Assembly: GCF_002903145.1 (NCBI RefSeq)
Contig: NZ_PPDJ01000002.1
Coordinates: 496,001 to 560,000, forward strand
Reading direction: 5' to 3'
DNA length: 64,000 nucleotides
Source: Halobacteriovorax sp. DA5
GTDB lineage: Bacteria > Bdellovibrionota > Bacteriovoracia > Bacteriovoracales > Bacteriovoracaceae
The notes beneath the pieces were generated by a model. That model was given only the letters and a program-made list of their open reading frames with translations, was not told the DNA's origin and did no database searches. Below, one piece after another: positions 34,973 to 44,687 of this stretch. Numbering within the stretch: the first letter of the stretch is position 1; each line of letters begins with the position of its first letter. Made by a program: the position numbers and the translations under genes.

Positions 34973-36091
34973 TTATTGGCCTGAGGCCCATTTTCGTGAA
35001 GTGTATCTGTTATAAAATTCTTTATAATAATCGTCAAACCTATCCGCTAGAATTGCTTCTCGTGCATCTTGAGTCATCTTAATCATGAAATAAAGATTGT
35101 GATAAGTGATCAGGTTACCAGAAAGAAACTCTCCAGTTGTGTATAGGTGTCTAATGTATGAACGTGAATACGTTTTACAAACTTTGCAATCACAACTTGG
35201 ATCAGGCGGAAGTGTATCCTCTCTAAAACGAAGATTCTTAATATTAAGAGGTCCATCGTGTGTTAGAAATTGTCCGTTACGTGCATTCCTTGTTGGAAGA
35301 ACACAGTCAAACATATCAATACCGGCGCGAATCCCATTAAGAATATCAAGAGGCTTTCCAACACCCATTAAGTATCTTGGTTTTTGATCAGGCATAGTGT
35401 GAACAAATCCATTTAGGAAATCAACCATCTCTTCGTTCTTTTCACCAACCGAAAGTCCACCTAGAGCAAGACCAGGAAAGTCCATTTCTTCAAGGCGCTG
35501 CATACACTCAGTACGAAGATCATGATGTAGGCCACCTTGAACAATACCAAAAAGTTTTTGGTAGTCGCGAAGCTTATAATCAATACAACGCTTGGCCCAT
35601 CTAAGAGTTAACTCCATACTCTCGCGAAGAGTTTCTTTCGTTGCTGGAAGTTTAGGGCACTCATCAAATGCCATGACGATATCTGAGCCAAGGCCCTTTT
35701 GAATCTCCATACTTTTTTCTGGAGAGATTAGATGTTTTGACCCATCAATATGTGAAGAAAAAGTTACTCCTTCTTCTGTGATCTTATTAATGTCTGAAAG
35801 GGAAAATACTTGAAACCCACCTGAGTCTGTAAGAATTGGACGATCCCAATTCATAAAACCATGAAGGCCGCCACCTACTTTTTCAATTAGCTCATGCCCA
35901 GGTCTTAGGTATAAGTGATAAGTGTTACCAAGAATGATTTGAGCATTCATCTCGTAAAGATCTTCTTGCCACATACACTTAACAGATGCACGAGTTCCAA
36001 CAGGCATAAAAATTGGTGTTTTAATCTCACCGTGCTCTGTTGTTATTGTTGTTGCGCGGGCCTTACCGCTATAACCTTCAACTTTAATCAT
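34973..36091 (-). CDS. tgt: tRNA-guanine transglycosylase (queuosine)
   Basis: 372 aa from the ATG at 36091, with AAGG 12 bases upstream; a GTG at 36097 is possible. It swaps guanine-34 for preQ1 in tRNAs with GUN anticodons. Catalytic residues: Asp in LTDSGGFQVFSL and nucleophile Asp in MFDCVLPTRNAR. Zinc site: CDCKVC followed by the His in RHLYTTGE/ITYHNL region. Substrate loop GGLSVGEKNEEM. Adjacent to queA, which acts on its product. Confidence 0.98.
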   Translation of the reverse strand: MIKVEGYSGKARATTITTEHGEIKTPIFMPVGTRASVKCMWQEDLYEMNAQIILGNTYHLYLRPGHELIEKVGGGLHGFMNWDRPILTDSGGFQVFSLSDINKITEEGVTFSSHIDGSKHLISPEKSMEIQKGLGSDIVMAFDECPKLPATKETLRESMELTLRWAKRCIDYKLRDYQKLFGIVQGGLHHDLRTECMQRLEEMDFPGLALGGLSVGEKNEEMVDFLNGFVHTMPDQKPRYLMGVGKPLDILNGIRAGIDMFDCVLPTRNARNGQFLTHDGPLNIKNLRFREDTLPPDPSCDCKVCKTYSRSYIRHLYTTGEFLSGNLITYHNLYFMIKMTQDAREAILADRFDDYYKEFYNRYTSRKWASGQ

Positions 36092-36097
36092 ATTCAC

Positions 36098-37162
36098 TTA
36101 CCTTAAAATTAACATCGCATCACCATATGAAAAGAAACGATATCCCTCTTTAACTGCAATATTATAAATCTCTAATGTTTTCTCTCGGCCAATTAGCGCA
36201 CTCACAAGCATAAGTAGCGTTGATTTAGGAAGGTGAAAGTTAGTTACCAAACCATCAATACTCTTCACATCAACTCCAGGGTGTAAAAAGATTGAAGTAT
36301 CCTTCATCTCTCCCGGAGTATAATTATCGACTCCATTTTGCCAAATTGTTTCAAGAGTTCTTAAACTCGTCGTCCCAACGGCAATGCGCTTATTAGCATT
36401 TTTTATTTTTTCAAAATTAACTTTATCAACAAAGTAATTTTCAGAGTGCATTTTGTGATCTTCTAAATTATCAACTTTAACTGGAGCAAAAGTACCAAGA
36501 CCAACATGTAAAGTAACTTTGGCAATGTCATGGCCTTGACTTTTAATCTGCTCTAATAGCTCATCAGAAAAATGCAGTCCGGCCGTTGGAGCAGCAACAC
36601 TTCCTAATTCATTGGCAAAGACCGTTTGATAATCTTTCTTATCTTGTTCGTCTGACTCTCCCCCACGAATATAAGGAGGAATTGGAACAAGTGCATTTGC
36701 ATTTAAGTAGTCAATAAGATCATTGCCAACAATTGAAGGAGCGATCAAGAACTCACCTTCAATATTATCGACAATTGAAATCGTCAGACCGTTAGCGAAA
36801 ATATACTTGTCATCGGCCTTCTTCTTGCCACGCGCTTTCACAAGTGCACGGTAGTGGCCATTTTCATCGGCCTCAACACTTAGAAAGAAAACTTCAGCGT
36901 TACCACCACTTTCCTTGTGACCTTTTAGACGACAAGGGAAGACCTTGCTTTGATTTAAAACCAAAGTTGTTTCTTTCGGTAGAAAGTTAATTAATTCATT
37001 GAACTTATGATGAGAAATTGTATCTGTTTTACAATTGTAAACTAATAATCTTGAGTGATGACGTCCCTCAATTGGGCGCTCAGCAATCTGTTCTTTAGGC
37101 AGATCGTAGTCGTAAGATGACAGCTGCAAATCGTCTCTATTTACTTTATTTACTTGATTCAT
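36098..37162 (-). CDS. queA: S-adenosylmethionine:tRNA ribosyltransferase-isomerase
   Basis: 354 aa. Family blocks: YDLPKEQIAERP, RLLVYNC, LVLNQSKVFPCRLKG, PPYIRG, YQTVFANELGSVAAPTAGLHFSDELL, HVGLGTFAPV, VTNFHLPKSTLLMLVSALIG, FFSYGDAMLI. QueA moves ribose from SAM onto preQ1-tRNA to give epoxyqueuosine. First gene of the queA-tgt-yajC-tatA-secD-secF row. The proximal queuosine genes and distal export genes are a common bacterial linkage except for tatA. Confidence 0.98.
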   Translation of the reverse strand: MNQVNKVNRDDLQLSSYDYDLPKEQIAERPIEGRHHSRLLVYNCKTDTISHHKFNELINFLPKETTLVLNQSKVFPCRLKGHKESGGNAEVFFLSVEADENGHYRALVKARGKKKADDKYIFANGLTISIVDNIEGEFLIAPSIVGNDLIDYLNANALVPIPPYIRGGESDEQDKKDYQTVFANELGSVAAPTAGLHFSDELLEQIKSQGHDIAKVTLHVGLGTFAPVKVDNLEDHKMHSENYFVDKVNFEKIKNANKRIAVGTTSLRTLETIWQNGVDNYTPGEMKDTSIFLHPGVDVKSIDGLVTNFHLPKSTLLMLVSALIGREKTLEIYNIAVKEGYRFFSYGDAMLILR

Positions 37163-37285
37163 AGGTCCCGATAGTAGCGTGAAATTAGGTAATCGTCATC
37201 ATGTAAGTTTTTCAAATCACAACTTTCTTATATTCAAATGTAAAGAAAACTGCAAAAACTTACAAAAAGCAAAAGAGAGGGAAAT

Positions 37286-38320
37286 TTGAAGTTAAATCTT
37301 ACGCAAATCGCATTATTTTCAGCGCTACTTTCAACAAATTCGATGGCCATTAATAAAGTTATTTATGGAAACGATAACAGAGTTGATGTTCACGAATCAA
37401 ATAAAGAATTCCTAGTTGATAGTGTTGCAGCAATGGTTCCAAGCTATGCTTTTTTGAAAGATGAAAAAGGAAAGGTTGCAGATACAAAACTTCTTAGATT
37501 TCCTACATTAAAATACCATAGAGGTTACCCTACTTGTGGTGACATGAGATTTAGAGATCAGCCTACGATTGCAAGTTGTAGTGGATTCTTAATAGGAAAG
37601 AATCTTCTTATGACGGCCGGACACTGTATGATCTCAGGTGGAACAGAAGTTTCTGACCAAGTAACATCAAAGTGTAGAGATAATAAATGGGTATTCAATT
37701 ATAACTCAACATCAGTAAATAAAGATGGGCAATTAGAAATTAAAAAGAATGACGTCTATGGTTGTAAGCGCGTTGTAGCGGCATCTTACACAGGTACACT
37801 AGATTATGCAGTTGTTGAACTTGAACGAGAAGCGACAGATAAGAAGCCACTAACTCTAAACATGTCAACGAATGCAACAGCAAAAGGTACAGATATTTAT
37901 GTGGCGGGCTACCCTACGGGACTCCCTCTTAAAGTTGCAGACGGAGCCAAGGTTATCTCAAACCCAATTTACAGCAAAGAGATCATCACAGACCTCGATA
38001 CTTTTGCAGGTAACTCAGGATCTCCTGTTTTAAATAAGAAAGATGAGGTTATTGGTATATTAGTAGCTGGTGAAATCGATTATGCCTTTGATTTTGACAA
38101 AGGTTGCTATAAAGTAAACGTATGTAAGAAGCAAGGTGGAAAGTGTGAACGTCAATCATCTCCACTTGGAGGCAGTGGCGAAACTGTTACAAAAGTTGTC
38201 TCTGCTTACACTGATTACAAATTAAAAGAAGCTTTAGGGCCTTATATCTTTGAAGAAGGCGCTAAGAGCGAAGAAGAAGTGGAAGAAGTCATTGAAGAAT
38301 ACGAAGAAGAATACGAATAA
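37286..38320 (+). CDS. Secreted trypsin-like serine protease
   Basis: 344 aa starting with TTG at 37286, supported by GAGAGG upstream and a good signal peptide (LTQIALFSALLSTNSMA). Catalytic triad: His in LLMTAGHCMI, Asp in TLDYAVVEL, Ser in FAGNSGSPVLN. Spacing suits the chymotrypsin fold, V8/glutamyl-endopeptidase-like. Several cysteines could make disulfides. The C-terminus is a 20-residue run rich in Glu after FEEGAKSEEE, unusual for this family. Likely a degradative enzyme released or kept in the periplasm. Confidence 0.85.
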   Translation: MKLNLTQIALFSALLSTNSMAINKVIYGNDNRVDVHESNKEFLVDSVAAMVPSYAFLKDEKGKVADTKLLRFPTLKYHRGYPTCGDMRFRDQPTIASCSGFLIGKNLLMTAGHCMISGGTEVSDQVTSKCRDNKWVFNYNSTSVNKDGQLEIKKNDVYGCKRVVAASYTGTLDYAVVELEREATDKKPLTLNMSTNATAKGTDIYVAGYPTGLPLKVADGAKVISNPIYSKEIITDLDTFAGNSGSPVLNKKDEVIGILVAGEIDYAFDFDKGCYKVNVCKKQGGKCERQSSPLGGSGETVTKVVSAYTDYKLKEALGPYIFEEGAKSEEEVEEVIEEYEEEYE

Positions 38321-38363
38321 TATTAAAGCTAGAATTACTAAAGAAGAAATCAACTCTTTCGAG

Positions 38364-38906
38364 ATGATTGATTACACGGGCCAGATTCATTTAATTGATA
38401 CTGAACAAAAGGCCCAAGATATTTCTAAAAGATTTCAAGAATTAAATCAAAAATACAATTGCACGGGCCTTGATACTGAATCAAGGCCTTCTTTTAAAAA
38501 GACCGACAATTTTCGCATAAGTCTTATTCAAGTTTCATTTGAAGATGAATGCTTCCTTTTTCGTTTAAATAAGATTCAATGCCCTGACTATCTAGTCGAA
38601 TATTTAGAAGACGAGAATCTAATTAAAACAGGGGTTGCGGTTAAAGACGATTGTCGTGATCTTAAGAAGCAATACCATATCAACGCAAAAGGCGTTGTCG
38701 ATGTTCAAGACCTTGCAAAAGCGCAAGGCTATATTACTCTTGGTCTACAGTCCTTAACGGGAATTCTCTTAGAGAAGAAAATCTCTAAGAAGGCAAAGCT
38801 AACAAATTGGGAAAATAACAAATTAACAGATGCCCAAATTCGCTACGCTGCAACTGATGCTTGGATTTCATTAAAGCTCTATCAGGCCCTTGATAAGAAA
38901 GACTAA
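38364..38906 (+). CDS. RNase D-like 3'-5' exonuclease (DEDD family)
   Basis: 180 aa from ATG 38364. DEDD motifs: Exo I LDTESRPSF, Exo II region GVAVKDDCRDLKK, Exo III YAATDAWISLKLY with the Tyr-x3-Asp of the DEDDy group. The fold also includes LGLQSLTGILL. Single-domain 3'-5' exonucleases of this kind process RNA or DNA ends. The upstream codons encode RITKEEINSFE, which resembles the N-terminus of relatives, so translation may really begin near 38322-38334 at an ATT codon or at TTG 38250 inside the protease gene. Follows the protease directly. Confidence 0.85.
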   Translation: MIDYTGQIHLIDTEQKAQDISKRFQELNQKYNCTGLDTESRPSFKKTDNFRISLIQVSFEDECFLFRLNKIQCPDYLVEYLEDENLIKTGVAVKDDCRDLKKQYHINAKGVVDVQDLAKAQGYITLGLQSLTGILLEKKISKKAKLTNWENNKLTDAQIRYAATDAWISLKLYQALDKKD

Positions 38907-38973
38907 AATAAATAAGAATTTCTATTCACAGTCTTTCATTAAAGATTCATCTTCTTTGGTAATGATAGACTGT

Positions 38974-39249
38974 ATGAAACTTCTAAGGATATTGATTATA
39001 TCACTATTATTCTCTGGTGCTTATGCACAAGAAGACTCAGATAATCAAAGCGGCCCATACCGTATGGATAGCTTTGGAACAACAAACCCTTATGAAGAAG
39101 CGGCCAATCAAGATGAACGAAAGCTTCGAAGGCCATCATCTGAAGAGATCTATAAATATAAATACGAATTAGAGCAAAATCCCAAATGGCAGGACATCGA
39201 AGAACATTGTGGAGACCGTTGCATCTATCCGGACTCTCGTGGTAAGTAA
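38974..39249 (+). CDS. Small exported protein
   Basis: 91 aa from the ATG at 38974, chosen because it opens signal peptide MKLLRILIISLLFSGAYA. The mature part is polar with Pro, Tyr and Asn (SGPYRMDSFGTTNPYEEAA), a helical charged middle, and a C-terminal CGDRCIYPDSRG with a likely disulfide. Of the same style as the tiny exported proteins at 45729-46666. No family recognised. Confidence 0.5.
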   Translation: MKLLRILIISLLFSGAYAQEDSDNQSGPYRMDSFGTTNPYEEAANQDERKLRRPSSEEIYKYKYELEQNPKWQDIEEHCGDRCIYPDSRGK

Positions 39250-39321
39250 TTTCAACAACTTAAACTAGGTAAATTATTTCCTAAATTAATTAAAGATCAT
39301 TCATTCTATAATTTATTTAGA

Positions 39322-40836
39322 ATGAAACTTGTTAAGTCCGCAATAATATTAACATCTCTTGGCCTCATCCTAACTTCTTGCTCAGGTGGAGCAGAAGGTG
39401 CAGATGGTATCCAGGCAGCTCCTGTTGGTCAGGCGGCTCCCAGCGCAATTTCAACGGCCCAGGCCGTGATTACGGGCGCCTTACCGCAAAACGCTCCAGC
39501 AGTCTCATGGACTAATCCAGCAAGTTTCGATCATATCGACTACACTCTAGGAACAACATCGGCTGGCTCCGAGCATACGGCCTGGACAAATATTGGCACA
39601 GTAACAAATTACACGCACACAGGTCTTGTTGGACTAACAGAGTGCCAAGCTTACTACCCTTCGGTGCGTGCAGTAAGTGCAACAGCACAAACCTCGACGA
39701 CACTAGCAAGCACTAGCTTCTATTGGGACAACACGGCACCAAGTGCTGTTGGTACACCAGACGTTTCAGCAGATGACGCCACGGCCGCATCCTCTACGAC
39801 AACAACTTGGGTAGCAGCAACAGATAACTGCCAAATCGATCATTATGAAATTGCAATCGGAACCAATCCGGGCTTCACAAATATTCAGAGCTGGATCAAC
39901 ATCGGCAATGTTACAAGTTATAAGCTAGTTAGTGGTGTTGATGGCGCTAGCTTCTCACTTAATGAAGCAACTAATTACTATATCTCATTGAGGGCAGTTG
40001 ATGGTGCAGGTCTAAGTATCACACAAAACTCAGTGGCCTTTCAGGTTTTCAATCCAGCAACATCCCTCCCTAATATGGTTGCAAGACTAGATGCTAGCGA
40101 CTTAAGCTCCATCCTAGACAACACGGGAAAAATTGCGAGCAATGGTGCATTCAATGGAGTTGTCGAAGATTGGCTTGATATTTCCGGTAGTGCCAATACA
40201 CATAATTTTTATCAAAATGGAGGCGCTCCAACTTTTGATGGCGTCGATAATCATGTTGTTTTTAATGGAACTAATCAGTATCTAACTGTTGCAAACCATG
40301 CAGAGCTAAATACGGCCACGACTAATCAAAGAAATATCACAGCGTCTATTGAGACCTCTGCCGATATCACAAGTCTGCAAATTATCTACGAGGAAGGCGG
40401 GGCCAGTCGTGGAATGAATATCTATATTCAAGGCGGAAATCTGTACTGTGGATTCTGGAATATAAACGATGACGGAGACGGTAGCCAGCCATTCATTTCT
40501 GTCAGCGAGCCGATAGCAATAAATACCATTTATCATATTACTTGGGTTTTTGATTACACAAATTATACGGGAGCGGCCGGGCCTGATGGTGATCTCACTT
40601 GTTATATAAATGGAAGCTCAATCGGCTCTACAACTTCAACTTCACTCCTATATGCTCACTCGGGGGCAATCTCTTTAGGTTCATACCTTAGTGATAGCTA
40701 CACCCATACAGGATCTCTTAGTGGAAATGGTGGCTATTTTAACGGTGATGTTATGGAATTTATGCTCTTTAATGATCCACCTGATGCAGCAACAGTGAAC
40801 ACAATTCATACATATCTTGAAGATAAGTGGAACTAG
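39322..40836 (+). CDS. Surface lipoprotein with C-terminal LamG/concanavalin-like domain
   Basis: 504 aa with lipoprotein signal (LILTSCSGGAEG). Residues 50-250 contain two repeats of a beta-sandwich of fibronectin-III style (VSWTNPASFDHIDYTLG; TTTTWVAATDNCQIDHYEIAIG). The last 240 residues fit a LamG-like jelly roll: ARLDASDLSS, WLDISGSANTHNF, VFNGTNQYLTV, GDLTCYINGSSIGS, GGYFNGDVMEFMLFN. Such domains bind sugars or proteins. GC content is higher than in neighbours, which could mean transfer or strong Ala/Gly/Thr content. Confidence 0.8.
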   Translation: MKLVKSAIILTSLGLILTSCSGGAEGADGIQAAPVGQAAPSAISTAQAVITGALPQNAPAVSWTNPASFDHIDYTLGTTSAGSEHTAWTNIGTVTNYTHTGLVGLTECQAYYPSVRAVSATAQTSTTLASTSFYWDNTAPSAVGTPDVSADDATAASSTTTTWVAATDNCQIDHYEIAIGTNPGFTNIQSWINIGNVTSYKLVSGVDGASFSLNEATNYYISLRAVDGAGLSITQNSVAFQVFNPATSLPNMVARLDASDLSSILDNTGKIASNGAFNGVVEDWLDISGSANTHNFYQNGGAPTFDGVDNHVVFNGTNQYLTVANHAELNTATTNQRNITASIETSADITSLQIIYEEGGASRGMNIYIQGGNLYCGFWNINDDGDGSQPFISVSEPIAINTIYHITWVFDYTNYTGAAGPDGDLTCYINGSSIGSTTSTSLLYAHSGAISLGSYLSDSYTHTGSLSGNGGYFNGDVMEFMLFNDPPDAATVNTIHTYLEDKWN

Positions 40837-40873
40837 GCTAGCTCAAATCATAATCATCTGATATAAATTCCTC

Positions 40874-42268
40874 ATGAATTTAAGTGTTTTTGATATCTAC
40901 TCAATCGGAATTGGGCCTAGTAGCTCGCATACAGTAGGGCCTATGAGGGCCGCTAAAGAATTTATGGATAAACTCGTTTCAATGGGTTTATTTGATGAGA
41001 CGCAAGTCGTTTCGACAGCACTCTATGGATCTCTTGCCTTAACAGGTAAAGGACATGGCACAGACAAGGCCGTCATTCTAGGACTTAGTGGTTACACTCC
41101 TGAAGATATCTGCCCAGATCAAATTGATCGCATCTTAAATCTAGCTCACGACCAAGAAAAGCTTACTTTCTTTGAAGGTAAAGATAACGCAAAAGTGATC
41201 TCTTATATTCCACGTGAACATATCTTATTCCATCGCAAACAAACTCTCGACTTCCACTCGAATGGAATGTGCTTCCAGGCCATCGATAAAGATGGACGTG
41301 AGTTATATAAGAAAGTCTACTTCTCAATTGGTGGTGGCTTCATCGTAGCTGAAGGCGAAAATAACGAAGGCGATATTTTCTCTCAACACACAAGCAAGGT
41401 TAAATACCCATTCACATGTGGAGATGAACTTCTAGCAATCGCTAATGAAAATGATATTTCAATTTGTGATTTAATTAAGACAAACGAAACATCATGGCGA
41501 AGTGAAGAAGAGATTAATAAAGGCCTTTTAGAAATTTGGCAGGCAATGGATAATTGCATAAGTAGAGGCCTTAAAGCAGAAGGACAACTTCCAGGTGGCC
41601 TTAAAGTAAATAAACGAGCAAAGAAGTTATACGAAGCTCTTTCGAAAAAAGACTGTGAGAAGAACCTTGATCCCCTAACGATTATGGATTGGGTAAATCT
41701 CTTTGCTATTTCTGTTAACGAAGAAAATGCTTCTGGTGGAAAAGTTGTGACAGCACCAACAAATGGAGCGGCTGGAATTATTCCAGCAGTTATTAAATAC
41801 TATCTTAAATTTGTTAAGGACGCTTCAATTGATAAAGTTGTGGACTTCCTTTTAGTCGCCGGTTGTGTCGGGATTCTCTATAAAAAGAATGCTTCGATTT
41901 CAGGTGCAGAAGTTGGTTGTCAGGGCGAAGTTGGTGTTGCTTGCTCAATGGCGGCAGCAGGGCTTACACAAGTACTTGGTGGAACAAACGAACAAATCGA
42001 AAACGCCGCAGAAATTGCAATGGAACATAACCTAGGACTAACTTGCGATCCAATCGGTGGCCTTGTGCAAATTCCATGTATTGAGCGAAATGCGATGGGT
42101 GCAGTAAAAGCAATTAATGCGGCCAGAATGGCCATGCGTGGGGACGGAAGTCATTTTGTGAGTCTTGATAAAGTTATCAAAACCATGAAAGAAACTGGTG
42201 CTGATATGCAAACGAAGTATAAAGAAACAAGCCGTGGAGGCCTTGCTGTTAACGTCACTGAGTGTTAA
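40874..42268 (+). CDS. sdaA: L-serine ammonia-lyase, iron-sulfur dependent, single-chain type
   Basis: 464 aa, normal length for the fused alpha-beta form. N-terminal [22 protein letters not shown] is diagnostic. Cluster cysteines appear in [31 protein letters not shown] and [18 protein letters not shown]. The enzyme deaminates L-serine to pyruvate and ammonia and feeds carbon from amino acids, which suits a protein-eating lifestyle. Single gene. Confidence 0.97.
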   Translation: MNLSVFDIYSIGIGPSSSHTVGPMRAAKEFMDKLVSMGLFDETQVVSTALYGSLALTGKGHGTDKAVILGLSGYTPEDICPDQIDRILNLAHDQEKLTFFEGKDNAKVISYIPREHILFHRKQTLDFHSNGMCFQAIDKDGRELYKKVYFSIGGGFIVAEGENNEGDIFSQHTSKVKYPFTCGDELLAIANENDISICDLIKTNETSWRSEEEINKGLLEIWQAMDNCISRGLKAEGQLPGGLKVNKRAKKLYEALSKKDCEKNLDPLTIMDWVNLFAISVNEENASGGKVVTAPTNGAAGIIPAVIKYYLKFVKDASIDKVVDFLLVAGCVGILYKKNASISGAEVGCQGEVGVACSMAAAGLTQVLGGTNEQIENAAEIAMEHNLGLTCDPIGGLVQIPCIERNAMGAVKAINAARMAMRGDGSHFVSLDKVIKTMKETGADMQTKYKETSRGGLAVNVTEC

Positions 42269-42379
42269 TTCAGCTAGTTAGACAGGTTACTTCTTTCACA
42301 CGTCAAGATAAACACTTTCATTTTAGTGACCCTCATCATACAAAGACCTACTTTTATATAGAAAATTAGGGAGAGAGTC

Positions 42380-43420
42380 ATGAAAAAATTCTTAATTCCT
42401 CTTATGCTACTTACACTGTTTACAGGTTGTAAGGAAGTTAAAGAGGCCATCAAAATGCCAGAAAAAATGGATAAGCTTGGTGAGACGACTGATGGTATGA
42501 GTGATACAACATCACAACTATACTCACAGCTTCGTTCGGCACAGTCTTCAGTTGAAAGACGTGATGCTTTCGCACTTATCTTAAATGACAATATTGAAAT
42601 GGGTCAAAAGCTTACAAATGCTGCAAAATTCTTTATGGCATTTGAATATAACCTTTATACAGGAATTAAGCCTTACGATAATTTAGAAATTCGTGACATG
42701 CTTTTCTATGATGCAGTAGAAGAGTTTTACAAGAATATGGCCTCTGTTTATGAAACAGATATTAAAGGTGAATTCAACGTTAAAAAAGCAATGAAGAAAG
42801 GTAAGATGACTCCTATCCACACAGGAAAGTGGTCACTTAAAAAACGTAACTACGAGCAATCTTTCTATGCTGTAGCTGCGGCCCTTCACAAGGTTCACCA
42901 CCGTCAAACTTTCAATGCAAAAAATAATGGTTTTGCTGAAATGTCGATGTACACACTTATGAAAGATGCACTTATTAAAGACTCTCAAGGTGCAACACTA
43001 AGTAAGTCAGAAGAATATATCGTAGCAGGTCACAACCGTGAAATTTCAATCGCGCTTTTAAAAGCACGTATTGATATCATTCTTGCTCTTGCAATCAATG
43101 ACTCTATGGATGCTGACGAAGCATCTTTTTGGCCAGGACTTCTTCACGTTATCTCAGGTGGAAAACTTGGTAAGTTAGAACTTCCTTCAACTTTTGAAAC
43201 TTCAAATGCAGCAACGATGCACGAAGCGAATAAGAAGATCGAAGAAGCACTTAAGTGTTATGACTTCCTTCTATCAATTGGTGTTAAGCACGAGATCGAT
43301 AAGAAAGTTAAAAATATCTTCGATAACGTTGAACTTCCAGAGCTAGATAATATCCAAGCTCAAAATGATAATATTCAAGAGTACAGAGAATATATTCAAC
43401 AAATTCAAAAAATTGATTAA
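42380..43420 (+). CDS. Lipoprotein of unknown function
   Basis: 346 aa with lipoprotein signal (LMLLTLFTGCKE). Mature part is almost wholly helical with several heptad stretches (MPEKMDKLGETTDGMSDTTSQLYSQL; EANKKIEEALKCYDFLL) and one cysteine beyond the lipobox. No family recognised. Preceded by a good GGGAGAG ribosome site and closed by a strong terminator, so it is monocistronic. Confidence 0.6.
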   Translation: MKKFLIPLMLLTLFTGCKEVKEAIKMPEKMDKLGETTDGMSDTTSQLYSQLRSAQSSVERRDAFALILNDNIEMGQKLTNAAKFFMAFEYNLYTGIKPYDNLEIRDMLFYDAVEEFYKNMASVYETDIKGEFNVKKAMKKGKMTPIHTGKWSLKKRNYEQSFYAVAAALHKVHHRQTFNAKNNGFAEMSMYTLMKDALIKDSQGATLSKSEEYIVAGHNREISIALLKARIDIILALAINDSMDADEASFWPGLLHVISGGKLGKLELPSTFETSNAATMHEANKKIEEALKCYDFLLSIGVKHEIDKKVKNIFDNVELPELDNIQAQNDNIQEYREYIQQIQKID

Positions 43421-43432
43421 ATCAAATAAAAG

Positions 43433-43456
43433 AAAAGGCCTCAATAGAGGCCTTTT
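43433..43456. terminator. Bidirectional rho-independent terminator
   Basis: AAAAGGCCTC, loop AATA, GAGGCCTTTT, then T residues. It sits between the lipoprotein and the convergent thioesterase gene and has A/T tracts on both sides. Confidence 0.9.
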
Positions 43457-43879
43457 TTATTTCTTAAAATGATTTAAAAATTCCTGTGGGGCCTTGGCAA
43501 GCTTGCGCTCTTCATAGTCAAAGAAGACTAGGCCATTTTTAGCATAAGCGATAAGACGATCACCGCATGTGAATTTATATAGAAGGTCAAAGCCGTACTC
43601 ACTAATATCTTCGACAAACATTTCAACCTCTAAAACGTCCCCATGGAAAGCCTCTCCACGGTACATATAAGCAGCATCAGCTTGAATTAGTGACTTACCA
43701 AAGCAATTTAGTTCATCATGACCAAGGGATTTAAGAAAGCGCAGACGCCCTTCATGACAAAGTGTTGCCACAGCATCATTTCCCATATGATTTCCATAAT
43801 TGACGAAGTTAATTGTTAGCTCAATTTTAGTTTTAAAATCAGCTTCTCTTTGAGGTGTCGATAATTTTATACGTGCCAT
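43457..43879 (-). CDS. Acyl-CoA thioesterase, hotdog fold (YbgC/4HBT type)
   Basis: 140 aa. The hotdog pattern is clear: INFVNYGNHMGNDAVATLCHEGRLRFLKSLG, with His near the start and Gly-Asn-x-Gly, then AAYMYRGEAFHGDVLEVEM and a conserved C-terminal strand FVFFDYEERK-type segment. Such enzymes hydrolyse acyl-CoA or acyl-ACP thioesters. Substrate unknown. Single gene. Confidence 0.85.
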   Translation of the reverse strand: MARIKLSTPQREADFKTKIELTINFVNYGNHMGNDAVATLCHEGRLRFLKSLGHDELNCFGKSLIQADAAYMYRGEAFHGDVLEVEMFVEDISEYGFDLLYKFTCGDRLIAYAKNGLVFFDYEERKLAKAPQEFLNHFKK

Positions 43880-43928
43880 GGATAAATTTTAACTAATTAA
43901 ACTTACTCACACAAGATATAAGAATTCA

Positions 43929-44534
43929 CTATTGGGCCGAAGAAATATTATATCCTTCTTTTTTAGAGAGGAATTTTGCCAAAAGCTCATGCCTATTATT
44001 AACGACCATTGCCTTAATAAGCACTTGGTCATTAAGCCAACGGAAGTCTCTATCCAGAGGCATTCCTTTATCATAATAAGCTAAAAAATCATTTGGACGA
44101 TGCTTGATAAAAACAAAAGCATAGACAGGTTTTGCCATATGAAAATACGAAAGGAGCTGCTGCGTATTCATTGATGAATAACGAAAGTACCTGAGCATAG
44201 AAAGACAGAAGAAGGAAATAATGAGTGAAAGACAGCAGATCATAAAGCTTCTTTCAAACCACTTTTTTAGTGCTTTAGTAGGAAATAGAAAATCACCAAA
44301 GAGCTCTCGCGAATCGCCAGTAAATCGAAGCTGATATACTAATAGTGAAACAACAAGCACAATGCTTACATTTGGTGAGTAAGGAATATAATCAAGTAAG
44401 ACGATAGTAATTAGAAGCGCAAGACTAATAAAAAAGAAAAGAGAAATTAACGTAACCAACATAAGCAGGCCCTCGAAAGAAACCAACTCTCCTAATGCTA
44501 AGTGACGTCTGTAGAAACCCAATTGAGCTTTCAT
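43929..44534 (-). CDS. Inner-membrane protein of unknown function
   Basis: 201 aa. Hydrophobic helices at about residues 22-47 (LLMLVTLISLFFFISLALLITIVLL), 55-70 and 93-112 (SFMICCLSLIISFFCLSML), then a soluble C-terminal tail of 85 residues with basic character. No family recognised. It precedes the thioesterase gene on the same strand with a 49-bp gap. Confidence 0.5.
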   Translation of the reverse strand: MKAQLGFYRRHLALGELVSFEGLLMLVTLISLFFFISLALLITIVLLDYIPYSPNVSIVLVVSLLVYQLRFTGDSRELFGDFLFPTKALKKWFERSFMICCLSLIISFFCLSMLRYFRYSSMNTQQLLSYFHMAKPVYAFVFIKHRPNDFLAYYDKGMPLDRDFRWLNDQVLIKAMVVNNRHELLAKFLSKKEGYNISSAQ

Positions 44535-44620
44535 AAAATCCTCTCTAATAAGAGTTTATCGCTACTCAACAAATGTTCTAAATACACCTATTTATCGTGC
44601 TTTTGAATCCTTATAAGTCA

Positions 44621-44645
44621 AAATTATGGCCATTAAAGTGGCCAT
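44621..44645 (-). terminator. Hairpin behind the esterase gene
   Basis: ATGGCCA, loop TTAAAG, TGGCCAT. On the minus strand it lies 43 nt past the esterase stop and is followed by AATTTT, so it may act as a weak terminator. Confidence 0.45.
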
Positions 44646-44687
44646 CTCGATAGAGCTTATTTGAGAAAGATTAGATAATTCAGGAAT

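Noticed and set aside
39322..40836. Recent horizontal transfer of the LamG lipoprotein
   Set aside because: Higher GC can come from the Ala/Gly/Thr-rich protein itself; no mobile element or repeat flanks it.
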